A stretch of DNA of 64,000 nt, taken from positions 3,622,524-3,686,523 of the forward strand of contig NZ_JIAL01000001.1 of NCBI RefSeq assembly GCF_000688455.1, given 5' to 3'. Under the pieces are notes generated by a model that was not told the DNA's origin, ran no database searches, and worked only from the letters and a program-made list of their open reading frames with translations. Shown here one piece after another: positions 48,159 through 58,836 of this stretch. The translations under genes were made by a program, and so were the position numbers. Source of the DNA: Pseudacidobacterium ailaaui. GTDB lineage: Bacteria > Acidobacteriota > Terriglobia > Terriglobales > Acidobacteriaceae. Every line of letters starts with the position of its first letter. Position 1 is the first letter of the stretch.

Positions 48159-48198
48159 AATCTCAGCGTAACAACACCCGGCCTGTAAACTATCCACA

Positions 48199-49101
48199 AT
48201 GGCCGATTTTCCTCACCAGGTTGCCCCTCCCATCAAACTGATTGCAATTGATATTGATGGCACATTACTGCCATCCTCGGGAACCGCGATCAGTGAGCGG
48301 AACAGGCAGGCCCTGCGTCATGCAGAAAGTGCGGGCCTGGAAATCGTGATCGCTACCGGAAGACGCCAGGCTTACGCCACCCCATTGCTGGCACCGCTGG
48401 GGTTGAAGCCGGAAACGGTCCTGATTACTTCGAACGGCTCCGTGACCCGTACTTTGTCCGGAGAACGCCTTGAGCATGCATGGCTTCCGATAGAAACAGC
48501 GCGTGATCTTTGTGGAGTTTTACGGCAGTTTGGCGGGACTACCGTTTTTACCTTTGACCGTAATGGAAAGGGGGAGCTCGTCCTGGAGTCGCTGGTCCAA
48601 TTGCATTCACGCATTGCGGCCTGGGTAGAGGCCAACCTTCCCTGGATCGAAGAAGTGCGGCCGCTGGAGGATGCCTTTGCGACGGGAGAAGCTCCTGTAC
48701 AGGGAATGGTGTGCGGCACAGTGGAAGAGATGAACAAAGTGCAGCAATGGCTGGCTTCCAGCGCTTATGCAAAACGAATTGAGCTGCATCAGACACAATA
48801 TCCTGCACGCAACCTGAGCATCCTGGACATTCTCCCTCCCGGCTGCTCGAAGGGAGTGGCCCTGAAGAAACTGGCTGACTCCCGTGGGATAAAAAGAGAA
48901 GAGATCATGGCCATCGGTGATAACCTGAATGACCTTGAAATGCTGGAGTGTTCGGGAAATCCAGTGCTGATGGCCAATGCCTCGCCTTCTCTGCTCGCAA
49001 TCGGGAAGGAGCGGGGATGGGACATCGCCCCCGCGAATGACGATGACGGAGTGGCGGTCATCCTGGAACGGATACTTTGTCATACAAGCGTGGTAAAGTG
49101 A
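48199..49101 (+). CDS. Cof-type HAD-IIB sugar phosphatase
   Basis: This 300-aa protein has motif I LIAIDIDGTLL, motif II VIATGRR and LITSNGS, motif III Lys of GCSKGVALKKL, and motif IV MAIGDNLNDLEML. The large C2-type cap lies between motifs II and III. These enzymes dephosphorylate sugar phosphates and FMN-like substrates. It is the first gene of a plus-strand run with a lytic transglycosylase and a flippase-like protein. Confidence 0.92.
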   Translation: MADFPHQVAPPIKLIAIDIDGTLLPSSGTAISERNRQALRHAESAGLEIVIATGRRQAYATPLLAPLGLKPETVLITSNGSVTRTLSGERLEHAWLPIETARDLCGVLRQFGGTTVFTFDRNGKGELVLESLVQLHSRIAAWVEANLPWIEEVRPLEDAFATGEAPVQGMVCGTVEEMNKVQQWLASSAYAKRIELHQTQYPARNLSILDILPPGCSKGVALKKLADSRGIKREEIMAIGDNLNDLEMLECSGNPVLMANASPSLLAIGKERGWDIAPANDDDGVAVILERILCHTSVVK

Positions 49102-49115
49102 GCCTCATACAGCCT

Positions 49116-49904
49116 ATGAATCGTCTGTGGCAAACCAGCGGACACGCTTCCGGCGGATTCCATGATCTGCGATCGCAGCATGGCGCCCTCAGGTTTCACC
49201 GAAAACTGGCCAGCGCTGGGCTGTTGCTCCTGTGCTTCTGTTTTCATGCTTACGCCGCCGAACGCATCGCACTGAAAAATGGTTTTGACCTGTTCTGCGA
49301 CCACCGTGAGTCGAATGGGGACCGCGTCCGTCTTTATCTCGATTCGGGAAATACCAATTTTATCGACGTGGACACTTCCGAGATTGTGGGCATAGAGCAT
49401 GTCGATCTTCCTGGGCCTGGCCCATCTCCCCAGGCAAATCCTGCTGGGCCCACATCGGAAGATATGCATCAGATTTTGGCCCGCGCGGGAAAACAACATG
49501 ACCTGGATGTAGACCTGCTGGCCAGCATCATCCATGCAGAAAGCGGTGGAAATCTGCATGCAGTCAGCCGTGCCGGCGCGCGGGGCCTGATGCAGCTTAT
49601 GCCAAAAACGGCCGCGGCGCTCGGCGTAAGTGACAGTTTTGCAGCGGACCAAAATATCAACGGTGGGACCGCGTATCTCGACGCTCTGCTGAAAAAGTAT
49701 CACGATGACCTGGCACTCGCCCTGGCCGCTTATAACGCTGGCCCCGCGGCGGTAGACCACTGGCATGGGATTCCTCCCTACCGGGAAACCCGACTTTATG
49801 TGGCGCGAATCATTCATGAATTTAACCGGAGATATGCAGAGCGCATGTCTGCCGGCAAGCAGACTGCAAGTCTGACCAACAGCGCCACAAAGAATACTTT
49901 CTGA
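49116..49904 (+). CDS. exported lytic transglycosylase (SLT domain)
   Basis: This 262-aa protein has a hydrophobic leader (LASAGLLLLCFCFHAYA) that is long in its N-terminal region, a central domain with AERIALKNGFDLFCDHRE, and a C-terminal SLT domain. The catalytic Glu is in SIIHAESGGNLHAVS, followed by GARGLMQLMPKTA and AYNAGPAAVDHW. It cleaves peptidoglycan to 1,6-anhydro-MurNAc ends. A GTG at 49098 overlapping the upstream stop is an alternative start. Confidence 0.88.
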   Translation: MNRLWQTSGHASGGFHDLRSQHGALRFHRKLASAGLLLLCFCFHAYAAERIALKNGFDLFCDHRESNGDRVRLYLDSGNTNFIDVDTSEIVGIEHVDLPGPGPSPQANPAGPTSEDMHQILARAGKQHDLDVDLLASIIHAESGGNLHAVSRAGARGLMQLMPKTAAALGVSDSFAADQNINGGTAYLDALLKKYHDDLALALAAYNAGPAAVDHWHGIPPYRETRLYVARIIHEFNRRYAERMSAGKQTASLTNSATKNTF

Positions 49905-49920
49905 AAACGAAGGACGCTCT

Positions 49921-50982
49921 TTGACCAAAAAGAACTGGATCCTCTGGCTTGTCATTCTGGCTGTACTTACGGTTTTCACGCTTTGGGCGCGGCAGCGCAT
50001 CCATTTTCAATGGAAAGTTTTTTTTGAGCAGCTCAGACTGGCCGACTGGAAACGTATCAGCATGGGCATTGGCCTGATCTGGGCCGCCTATGGCTTGCGC
50101 GCCCTGCGCTGGTCTATTTTTTTGCGGCCAACGCGACGCATTTCTCCTTTTACTCTGGTAGGCCCCATGGTCATTGGGTTCACAGGAGTGGCCATTTTCG
50201 GCAGGCTTGCTGACCTTGTGCGTCCGTATCTGGTATCCAGGAGAACTCAGATTCCGTTGAGCGCCCAGATTGCGGTTTATACCGTAGAACGCATGTTTGA
50301 TATGGGTTCTATGGCATTGATCTTTTCCACTGTCCTTCTGTTTTCTTCAGACCGTCAGGCGTTGCCGCGACCAGACCTCATCAATAAGGCAGCCCTGGGC
50401 GGACTCCTTGTGGCCCTTTTCCTTGCTTTCTTTACCGGCTTTGTCCGCGCATCAGGACAAAGCATAGGCCGTCTGCTGGGAAAGTCCATCGGAACACTTT
50501 CGCAAAATCTTGGGCGGCAAATCGAAGAGAAGGTCCTGAATTTTCGCGACGGGCTGAATGCCATCGGCTCAATGGCTGATCTGATGCTTGTCATTGGCAT
50601 CTCCTTGGTCCACTGGGGCATGATTGCGCTGGCTTATCTGGAAACAGCGCGGGCCTTTGTTGCCGATCCGGTCCTCTCGCACCTGCGCCTTTCTCAGTGC
50701 ATGTTGCTGATGGCCGCAAGCATGGGCAGCTCTCTGATTACACTGCCGGTCCTGGGCTGGTTTACGCAGATCGGTCTTACCACAGCAGCCATGCAGGCCT
50801 TTTTTAAGGTGTCGTGGGAGCCAGCGCTGGGATGCGGCTCGGTTCTGCTGCTGGTGACATTCCTTAGCGTCATCCCGCTGGGGTTGATTTGGGCCCACTT
50901 TGACCATATCTCCTTGCGGAAGGTAGCGCATGAAAGCGAAGAAGCGGCGGAAAAGGCACCCCTGCACCCATCCACATCCTGA
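49921..50982 (+). CDS. LPG-synthase-type flippase-like integral membrane protein
   Basis: This 353-aa protein has about eight membrane segments and the UPF0104/AglD-type pattern, for example WAAYGLRALRWSIFLRPTRR, IFGRLADLVRPYLVSRRT and GSSLITLPVLGWFTQIGLTTAAM. Relatives flip or modify lipids (the transmembrane part of lysylphosphatidylglycerol synthase). It starts at a TTG with AAGGA before it. It is co-directional with the HAD, SLT and DUF1440 genes. Confidence 0.85.
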   Translation: MTKKNWILWLVILAVLTVFTLWARQRIHFQWKVFFEQLRLADWKRISMGIGLIWAAYGLRALRWSIFLRPTRRISPFTLVGPMVIGFTGVAIFGRLADLVRPYLVSRRTQIPLSAQIAVYTVERMFDMGSMALIFSTVLLFSSDRQALPRPDLINKAALGGLLVALFLAFFTGFVRASGQSIGRLLGKSIGTLSQNLGRQIEEKVLNFRDGLNAIGSMADLMLVIGISLVHWGMIALAYLETARAFVADPVLSHLRLSQCMLLMAASMGSSLITLPVLGWFTQIGLTTAAMQAFFKVSWEPALGCGSVLLLVTFLSVIPLGLIWAHFDHISLRKVAHESEEAAEKAPLHPSTS

Positions 50983-51027
50983 ATTTCCAAAGGGAACGTG
51001 AGACTGGCACTTGGCATCTCAGAAGAT

Positions 51028-51489
51028 ATGACGATGAAAACAAGGTCCGTACTCAAAGGTGCTGTTGCCGGATTGGTGGGTGGGCTGGCAGGAGCTGGCG
51101 CAAAAGCCCTGGCGGAGCACCTCTTTCCTCCGCGCTCCAAGGGCCAGCCCTCACCTCCCGTCGTGCTTGCCGAGCAGGTGGCAGGGCACCCGCTGCCGAA
51201 GCAGAAACAACGAGCTGCGATGCAAGGCATCCACTGGGGCTTTGGGGCCTTGGCCGGAGCTATTTATGGAGCAATCAGTGAATTTGAACCGTCCGTGACC
51301 GCATGGCGAGGCGCCGCCTTCGGCCTTACACTCAACAAATTGACCCACGAATCTCTGCTGCCGCGAATGGGACTCGCGGCCCCTCCCGAACTTCAAGCCT
51401 CCAGGGAACGCGCCAGCGAGTGGACCACGCATGCAATTTATGGTGTTGTCACGGATACCGTAAGACGCGCGGTGCGGCATTCTCTTTAA
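51028..51489 (+). CDS. DUF1440-like small membrane protein
   Basis: This protein of about 153 aa has glycine-rich segments typical of YagU/DUF1440: LKGAVAGLVGGLAGAGAKAL, IHWGFGALAGAIYGAISEF and WRGAAFGLTLNKLTHESLLPRMGLAAPP. The family's function is unknown. A GTG at 50998 would lengthen it by ten residues. It is the last gene before the CRISPR-Cas locus; the next 234 bp hold no gene or clear signal. Confidence 0.75.
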   Translation: MTMKTRSVLKGAVAGLVGGLAGAGAKALAEHLFPPRSKGQPSPPVVLAEQVAGHPLPKQKQRAAMQGIHWGFGALAGAIYGAISEFEPSVTAWRGAAFGLTLNKLTHESLLPRMGLAAPPELQASRERASEWTTHAIYGVVTDTVRRAVRHSL

Positions 51490-51723
51490 ACGTTCTGGAC
51501 CACCAGCCATCCGGGCTTCATGGCAAAAAACGGACAGGAATATCGCACCCGGAAAGTCCATCTGAACGCCCGGGTGGAGTCTCCACAGGTTATGTGATAT
51601 CGAAAGCTACTGGACCTCCAGCCTTGCTTTTTCTGTCTCGGAATGTTGCACACCAACTCTCAAGTGGGAAGCACGCGCCCTGAGAAGCCCAGAGGAAATC
51701 CGCAACCCGGCTTGGAGTAAACT

Positions 51724-53208
51724 TCAGGCTCCATCTGCGGGACAAAATAGCCCTAAGCCAAAATGGCACCCAAACCCCAGCGCGATGGGTCCATCTACTG
51801 GCTCGGGAAAGCGGATGCGCCAGAAACTCCCCCGACGGTCTGGTTGCATAAGACCACGCTTTTCACGGTGTCGGCGGAAATCAAGAGGCCGACGCAGCTG
51901 ATTTCCAACCGGAATCTCTTTTAAGGAAGTCAGTTGTATCGGTTCGGGCAATCCCCGCATAGCGCATTCTCGCCTGATCTGTGCTGCGACATCGAAGCCG
52001 CGTTTCACGTGCCACGGATGCAGATACGGCGTAACCGATTCCCACTCGCTCACTTTGGCCAACAAATTTCCCCCGGCTTCCGCCTCACCGATGTTTTCAA
52101 GCACGACTTGCCATTCACCGCCGTCATGGCTCCAGATGCGCTTGAGTCTTTCAGCGATTTGCCGCGTCTCCAGATCCATGCGATCAGGAAGATAGAGGAT
52201 GAGATGGTCGATGCGTCCATCGTTGTTCTGATCCCAAGGCAGATAAAAGGCATGGCGATGACGATTCTCATTTGGCAATCCGTGCCCTGAGATGAATGCG
52301 GGAATCGCACCTTCACCCAATAACCGCTTGGCTTCGCTCATAACGGCACGTCGAAATAATTCGCCAATGCGAACAGTCTCCTCCACGCGTGGCAGAGGCT
52401 TCCCAATCAAGAGATAGCGGGCCGTCGTTGCCGTACGAGATGTTGCCGGTTGAGGCTTACGTCGTGGACGAAGCGCTTCGGCAGGGCGGCGATAGAATTG
52501 TTTGCGCGCGGCTGGGGGCTGGCTCCAGCCCTGAGTACGCAGAGTGGAGGTTTCTACTGACAAAGCATCCAGCAAATTTTCTGGTAACGTCTTGGCGAGC
52601 CTCTTCGCTTTTTTGTTGTCTTTATCGGCCAGAAAGCTGTTGCGGAAGCTGTCATAATCTTCTGGCCTCAACGGAGCAAGCAGCGTGACCCTCTCTTCCA
52701 CTGATTCGCTGTCAGACGGCTCGATTTCAGGACGACAGTTCGGCTGAAATCTGCCCTCAAATCGGACGGCTTCAATCCACGACTCAGCACGTCCCAGATA
52801 TCCCATGACGGCAAGCAGGTCGTCCAGCAAAGCAAGCTGCTCCGGGCACAAATCTAGCCCCGGCCAAGCCATAATCAGAGGCTCCTTGCGGCAGACCGAT
52901 GCAAAAGCGTCGAAGACCAGCGATGTTTCGCCCGACTTCCATTGCGGCATGTAGTGCCGCGTATGGCTATGGCTCGCAGCTGGCAGAGAGTATTCAGGAA
53001 GAGACTGCGAAAGCGCTTCGATCAGGCCGCGCAGCGTAGACTCCTCATGTCTGCCGAGAGGCTTGACCTTATGGTGCCAGGTAGCAATGAGGGCGCGCAG
53101 CACACGCCAGGGCTCCGGAGGCCAGACGATTGCCCCTTCGTTGACGTGCCGGTCCCAAGGCGTCGCATGGTAGCGTCCAGCGGGAAAGGTGAATGCGATC
53201 GCCAGCAT
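51724..53208 (-). CDS. csb2: type I-G Cascade protein Csb2 (Cas5-Cas6 fusion, GSU0054 family)
   Basis: This 494-aa protein begins MLAIAFTFPAGRYHATPWDRHVNEG and continues with WPPEPWRVLRALIATW, the signature of GSU0054-type proteins. The N-terminal half is the Cas5-like part. The C-terminal half carries a Cas6-like RAMP domain ending in the glycine-rich loop ALGFGCHFGLGLF. Histidines in HGLPNENRHRHAFYLPWDQN are candidates for RNA cleavage. In type I-G there is no separate cas6, so this protein should process the array transcript and cap the 5' end of Cascade. It starts three bases after csb1's stop. Confidence 0.93.
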   Translation of the reverse strand: MLAIAFTFPAGRYHATPWDRHVNEGAIVWPPEPWRVLRALIATWHHKVKPLGRHEESTLRGLIEALSQSLPEYSLPAASHSHTRHYMPQWKSGETSLVFDAFASVCRKEPLIMAWPGLDLCPEQLALLDDLLAVMGYLGRAESWIEAVRFEGRFQPNCRPEIEPSDSESVEERVTLLAPLRPEDYDSFRNSFLADKDNKKAKRLAKTLPENLLDALSVETSTLRTQGWSQPPAARKQFYRRPAEALRPRRKPQPATSRTATTARYLLIGKPLPRVEETVRIGELFRRAVMSEAKRLLGEGAIPAFISGHGLPNENRHRHAFYLPWDQNNDGRIDHLILYLPDRMDLETRQIAERLKRIWSHDGGEWQVVLENIGEAEAGGNLLAKVSEWESVTPYLHPWHVKRGFDVAAQIRRECAMRGLPEPIQLTSLKEIPVGNQLRRPLDFRRHREKRGLMQPDRRGSFWRIRFPEPVDGPIALGFGCHFGLGLFCPADGA

Positions 53209-53211
53209 GGT

Positions 53212-54243
<1,032 letters not shown>

Positions 54244-54259
54244 TCAAAGTTCGACAATG

Positions 54260-56434
54260 TTATGCCGCCGGATTTCCAGCCGCATCATGGATCTTCTTCA
54301 GCACGCTCCCCGCAAGCTTGCCATACGCGCCGTAACGCAACGGAATGAGCAGCGCAGCAGCTACGCGTTGCGCAGAGATGCCATCGAGTGCAGGCAAAGC
54401 GTCCTGCGTAAAAACCGGCTCCATGCCAGCAATGCGGAGTCGCCGCCATGCTGCAAGCACCATGCGATCGGGCTTATGTTCGGAGGCAAGTTGCGTAAGA
54501 ACCCCCGGGGGCACAGGAAGGTGCACATCTGGTTGAAGCACTCCCAGACTGCGCAAAATCGAGTTGGGCGTAAAGCATAGCTTCAGCAGAGCAAAGGCCG
54601 CGGGAACCGTTCCGTTCGATCTGCGGTCGTCGTCTTCCGGTACCTTGCACAGGCTCAGGCCCGGCAGGAGTGCAGCAATCTTCCGGTCCATGCTGTCGTC
54701 TTCAAGAAAGGCTGCAACGTCCTCAAGCGTAGCGCCAGAGGCACTTTGCAGCGGTTTATCATTCATCTCAAGTTTTTCAGCCAGCCAGAGTCTGCGCTCA
54801 AGCAGATGGCGCAGCTGATTCGGGAGGCTTCCAGCCATGCCCATGCAAAGCCGCACTCCATCGTAAAGGTCTTTTCCACGCTTCCGGTCACCCTCGGTAT
54901 CTTCTTTCCACCGCGGCGAGCAGGGATGCACGGGAAAAATCTGGGCCATGATTGGCAGTCGGATCTCCTGGGTTCCTCGCAAACCGGCCAATGCACAAGC
55001 AATGCGGAAGGCCGGCGTATGGTCATTGGCTTGTTGTATCCACCGCTTAGAAAGTAGCGGGATTGGATTGACATTTTCTCTTGCCTTGCTGCTGCTGGCC
55101 AGCGCAGATTGAATTTCTCCAAGCAATGTCAGGATGGCCTGGGTTTCTGCAGGAGTAGATTCTTTGCCGGAGAACTTGAAAAAAATGTCCTCCAGATCAT
55201 GGCACAAGGTATGAAAGCGCTTTGCGATCTCATCGCTTTGTGCGAACTTACGAAATTCTTCCAGCCAGTGATTCTGGTCGAGTTCATCGAGCAGGTTCGT
55301 ACGAGGCTTATCAGTCACTTCGACGCGCGTAAGAGGAGTAGCAAGATGCGCGTCACCATTTCGCTTTAGAAACGCATAGCGTTGAAAGCTACGGATACCC
55401 CGATAACCACCTAAATGGTGGATGGCGCGGATGAAATCAAGCGCGTTCCGCGCCGGCTTCCTGCCAAGTACTACACGACCTTCAGAAAGCAGAGCACGGA
55501 CCTCTGGATAACTCGCATATTGGCTCCATAATGGCATCCAAAGTTCGCCGCGCGCATTGGCTTTATCGCCTTCACCCAGGCCGCCGAATCCCGCTCCAAC
55601 GGCCGTCACAGTAAATGGGTAACTCAGAGCGCCATAGGGATCATCCTCATGGCGGCGAACAGCGGCAGCAGCGAAGAGTAAAGCGCCTTCAATCATGAGT
55701 ACAAAGTCCCATGGATTGATGACAGCCTCGGCCTTGAAACCAGTCGTGGCATTGGGGCCACCGGCCTGTCCAGGTGAAAACTGGCCGATCTTGCTGTTGA
55801 TCAGACCTGCGGCGGGCTCTCCAAACAGTGACATCCGAAGCCAGTTACGCGACTCCGCCTCAGCGCTCTTACCGTCCAAACAAAGTACATCCACAAGGCG
55901 CTGCATAAAGTTATTGGTAAAGTCCAGCCGGCCGTCATTGCCCCCTGTACCGAGCAGAGGGGGATATTGCGGCGTGTCGCCTGTGAGAAAAACCGCCGCA
56001 TCCAACCAATCGATGGCCTCGTCGGGGAGAAGCCCACGCATCTGGACAAGAAGAAAAACCTTTTCTTCACCCTTGGGACTGGCGCTTCGGTCCATGCCTG
56101 TAAGGGCTTCTTCGACCATACCCAAGCAGTTGCGATAAGTGTCAAGCCTGGCGTCATCGCTTTTAAGAATTATGTTGAGCGCATATTTATTATCTTTTTC
56201 ATAGAACCCACTGCCGCCATTCCACGGTGCCATGACCGGCGTTGGCTGATATTCGTGCAGAAAGAACTGCTCCATCTGCTCACACGTCAGCGGTGTTCGC
56301 AGCCAAAGGGATTCGTTTCTCCAAGCTGCCTTGGTTTCTGGATATTTTCCGGAGAGCAATCGCAAGACTCCAAGCGCTTTAAGATAGCTGGCCAACGGCG
56401 TTGGCGAACACCCACCAAGAACTATCTCGTTCAT
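54260..56434 (-). CDS. csx17: type I-G large subunit Csx17 (Cas8g)
   Basis: This 724-aa protein begins MNEIVLGGCSPTPLASYLKALGVLRLL, the hallmark of Csx17. It continues with GGSGFYEKDN, a long helical middle (LIALASSS-type regions) and PPGVLTQLASEHKPDRMVLA near the end. As the Cas8-type large subunit it should recognise the PAM and recruit Cas3. Its start overlaps the cas3 stop by four bases, consistent with fixed stoichiometry. Confidence 0.93.
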   Translation of the reverse strand: MNEIVLGGCSPTPLASYLKALGVLRLLSGKYPETKAAWRNESLWLRTPLTCEQMEQFFLHEYQPTPVMAPWNGGSGFYEKDNKYALNIILKSDDARLDTYRNCLGMVEEALTGMDRSASPKGEEKVFLLVQMRGLLPDEAIDWLDAAVFLTGDTPQYPPLLGTGGNDGRLDFTNNFMQRLVDVLCLDGKSAEAESRNWLRMSLFGEPAAGLINSKIGQFSPGQAGGPNATTGFKAEAVINPWDFVLMIEGALLFAAAAVRRHEDDPYGALSYPFTVTAVGAGFGGLGEGDKANARGELWMPLWSQYASYPEVRALLSEGRVVLGRKPARNALDFIRAIHHLGGYRGIRSFQRYAFLKRNGDAHLATPLTRVEVTDKPRTNLLDELDQNHWLEEFRKFAQSDEIAKRFHTLCHDLEDIFFKFSGKESTPAETQAILTLLGEIQSALASSSKARENVNPIPLLSKRWIQQANDHTPAFRIACALAGLRGTQEIRLPIMAQIFPVHPCSPRWKEDTEGDRKRGKDLYDGVRLCMGMAGSLPNQLRHLLERRLWLAEKLEMNDKPLQSASGATLEDVAAFLEDDSMDRKIAALLPGLSLCKVPEDDDRRSNGTVPAAFALLKLCFTPNSILRSLGVLQPDVHLPVPPGVLTQLASEHKPDRMVLAAWRRLRIAGMEPVFTQDALPALDGISAQRVAAALLIPLRYGAYGKLAGSVLKKIHDAAGNPAA

Positions 56435-58836
56435 GCGCCCTCCTGCGACACGGCATTTTCTTCTTCATCAGAGGCCCGCCAGTCCGCCAGACGCACCAGC
56501 GTTTCCAGCCATGCAAGCTTGAAAGGGCCATGGTCATCAAGTAGACCCAGCGTGCGCGCCGTCCATGACGGGCCCTGTTCACCTTCGCCCAACTCCATCA
56601 AAGCAAGCCTGAGCGCAATTTGATTACTGTGCTCGCCATGAAAATCCAGGGCCTGAAGCTCATCGCCCTCCCAGATGCCGCGCGCGAAGCGTCTGCCATC
56701 GGGCGCCGGATCTTCCGTTGGCATGGCGCGCAGACTCATGCGTACTTTGCCGTGGTGCGCCGCTATGAGATAGGCGATGAGGTCGGCGTCCTGCTCGCCA
56801 TCATGCTGCGCCAGCCACGCAAGCGCGGAGGCCAATTCGTGACGGAAGACCTTTCGATTGCGTTCATCCTCGAGGCGCCAGTTATACCTCGGTGACTTTG
56901 CGAGTGGAAGATCGTCATCGGCCAGACCACAGCGCGTCTTATATACGATATGGGCCTTGCCCACATCATGCCAGAGTGCCGCACGGCGCAATGCATCCGC
57001 ATGTGTGGTCTCATCAAGCGCATTGCATAGTTGCATGATGTGATCGGCTGCATGACCGAGATGATCGACCAACGCGACTGGGTGCTTTTGCCTGGAGAGA
57101 TCATCTTCACTGTAAGCATCAAGCTCGGCGTCCGCAGTATTGACCGGCGGCACAGGATCTTTAGAATTTGCATCAAACCCTATTTCCTCGATGTAACCCC
57201 CGTCGGAGGCTCTCAACAACAGCACCATGCCGGAACGCGGCCAACGGTCAAGCTTGACCCATCGGTCATCCAGCGGATCCCAATACCAAGCACCCCGTTT
57301 TTGCAGGTCCTTGGCCTGTCCCATGGAAATGGGACACAGCTCATCGCGGGCGGGGCCGCCCTGCGGCTTTGGCTCATTGGGATTGTCTTCAAAATCACGC
57401 CAGAAGACCTGTACTCCCGGCGGGTCACTGTCCCGGATGTAATCCGACACATCCACATCGAAGCCGGAAAGATCGGGGTCGGTATTGAAGAGGTCGAGAA
57501 AGTCTTTTTGGCGCAGCGTGGCCGTCAGTGGCCTGTCCTCATCGCTCTCCCTCAGATCGCTTGGGCTCGCGCTGGTCAATTTCTCCATGTATTGGCGCGC
57601 TGTGACCAGCTGACCGCTGTCATAGGGCCTTGACGCTTCCTCGTCGTCCTCTATGTCGATCCAGAAAATTTTTGCTCCTTCGGGGTTATGCTCGCCGTAG
57701 CGATTGCAGCGTCCGAACCGCTGCACGAGCGAAGACCATGGAGCAAGTTCAGTAATCAGCACCTTTGACGTAATATCCACTCCAGCTTCGATGGCCTGAG
57801 TTGCAACGATAATGCGGTTCCTTTCGGAGTTGGAATCGCTCAGGCGCTTGTTCTGCTTCCTGCGGTCCGCTGCGCGAAAGCGCGCATGGACAAGAAGGTC
57901 CTCTTGCTCTGGCCGCGCCTTGCGCAGCAGGCAGAACAAGCGTTGCGCGCGATCGACCCGGTTCAGAATGACGAGGGTCTGACTGTCTTCAGCATGAGCT
58001 TTCAACACCTCTTCGCACAACGCCTTCAGGTAGGCATCCCGGCCATCTTTTTTGCCAGCATTTTTTCCAAGAATGATGGGGAGCTTTTTCACGGCCTTGA
58101 CGGAGTTGAGCCGCCTTTCCACCTCGGCCTGCTGCTGGTCATCCTCTTCAAGGCCCAGTGTTTTCAAGCCTTCCACATACGGCTTCAAGTCAACCGTATC
58201 CATCCACTTCTTGTTCAGCGTAGCGGAAACCCACAGCGAGCGGCTGTTTTTAGCCAGAGGAAAGCGCCGGCGAAAAGCTTCCAGCTGCGCGGAGGTGGAA
58301 AGTCCCGCCCCCATCAGTTGTACCTCGTCAAAGACCCACATGCTGTCGTTATGCAGCAAAGCAAATGGGACTGGCCACTGATAGCGGCTCATTCCGTATC
58401 CACGCATCAGGGCACGAGAAAGCAGCATGTCCTGTGTGCCAATCAGAATGAGGTCTTTTTCCGGGAAATAGGTCCATTGATCGTCGTTGGATCCCCCCAT
58501 CAGAACATGGACCGACACCCTATCTCTTTCATAGGTCTGACCACAAATGTCCAGGTTACGCAGCCACGCCTGGATGTTCTCCTCTGCTTGCTCCACCAGT
58601 ACGCGCATGGGTAAACACCATATCAACCGGCTTGGGGTGGAAGCGTCTCTGACCTCAGATCGCTTGCCCGAACGCCAACCACGCTTCCATAGCCATGCCA
58701 GTGTGACCGCTGCAGTCTTACCCATGCCAGTCGGCACGCTCAGCAGGTCTGGCCATGGCTGCTCAGCAAGACGGGCTTGATAATCGAAGGGCGAAGATAA
58801 ACGCGTGGCCTCTGAAAAAAATCTTCTGTAGTCCAT
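56431..58836 (-). CDS. cas3: Cas3 helicase-nuclease, type I-G (HD domain at the C terminus)
   Basis: This 801-aa protein is organised helicase first, HD last, the reverse of most Cas3. Walker A is PTGMGKT (about residues 35-41), the Walker B box is DEVQ (170-173), motif III SAT follows, and motif VI is QRFGRCNRYG (about 372-381). The HD nuclease motif WHDVGKAH lies at about 622-629, with further metal-binding His residues in AYLIAAHHGKV. Cas3 unwinds and degrades DNA at Cascade-bound targets. The ATG at 58836 is preferred over a TTG four codons upstream. It is the first gene of the interference operon and overlaps csx17 by four bases. Confidence 0.95.
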   Translation of the reverse strand: MDYRRFFSEATRLSSPFDYQARLAEQPWPDLLSVPTGMGKTAAVTLAWLWKRGWRSGKRSEVRDASTPSRLIWCLPMRVLVEQAEENIQAWLRNLDICGQTYERDRVSVHVLMGGSNDDQWTYFPEKDLILIGTQDMLLSRALMRGYGMSRYQWPVPFALLHNDSMWVFDEVQLMGAGLSTSAQLEAFRRRFPLAKNSRSLWVSATLNKKWMDTVDLKPYVEGLKTLGLEEDDQQQAEVERRLNSVKAVKKLPIILGKNAGKKDGRDAYLKALCEEVLKAHAEDSQTLVILNRVDRAQRLFCLLRKARPEQEDLLVHARFRAADRRKQNKRLSDSNSERNRIIVATQAIEAGVDITSKVLITELAPWSSLVQRFGRCNRYGEHNPEGAKIFWIDIEDDEEASRPYDSGQLVTARQYMEKLTSASPSDLRESDEDRPLTATLRQKDFLDLFNTDPDLSGFDVDVSDYIRDSDPPGVQVFWRDFEDNPNEPKPQGGPARDELCPISMGQAKDLQKRGAWYWDPLDDRWVKLDRWPRSGMVLLLRASDGGYIEEIGFDANSKDPVPPVNTADAELDAYSEDDLSRQKHPVALVDHLGHAADHIMQLCNALDETTHADALRRAALWHDVGKAHIVYKTRCGLADDDLPLAKSPRYNWRLEDERNRKVFRHELASALAWLAQHDGEQDADLIAYLIAAHHGKVRMSLRAMPTEDPAPDGRRFARGIWEGDELQALDFHGEHSNQIALRLALMELGEGEQGPSWTARTLGLLDDHGPFKLAWLETLVRLADWRASDEEENAVSQEGA

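Noticed and set aside
49080..50000. A 306-codon minus-strand frame opposite the lytic transglycosylase
   Set aside because: The plus strand has the SLT catalytic motif and a leader; the antisense frame has none.
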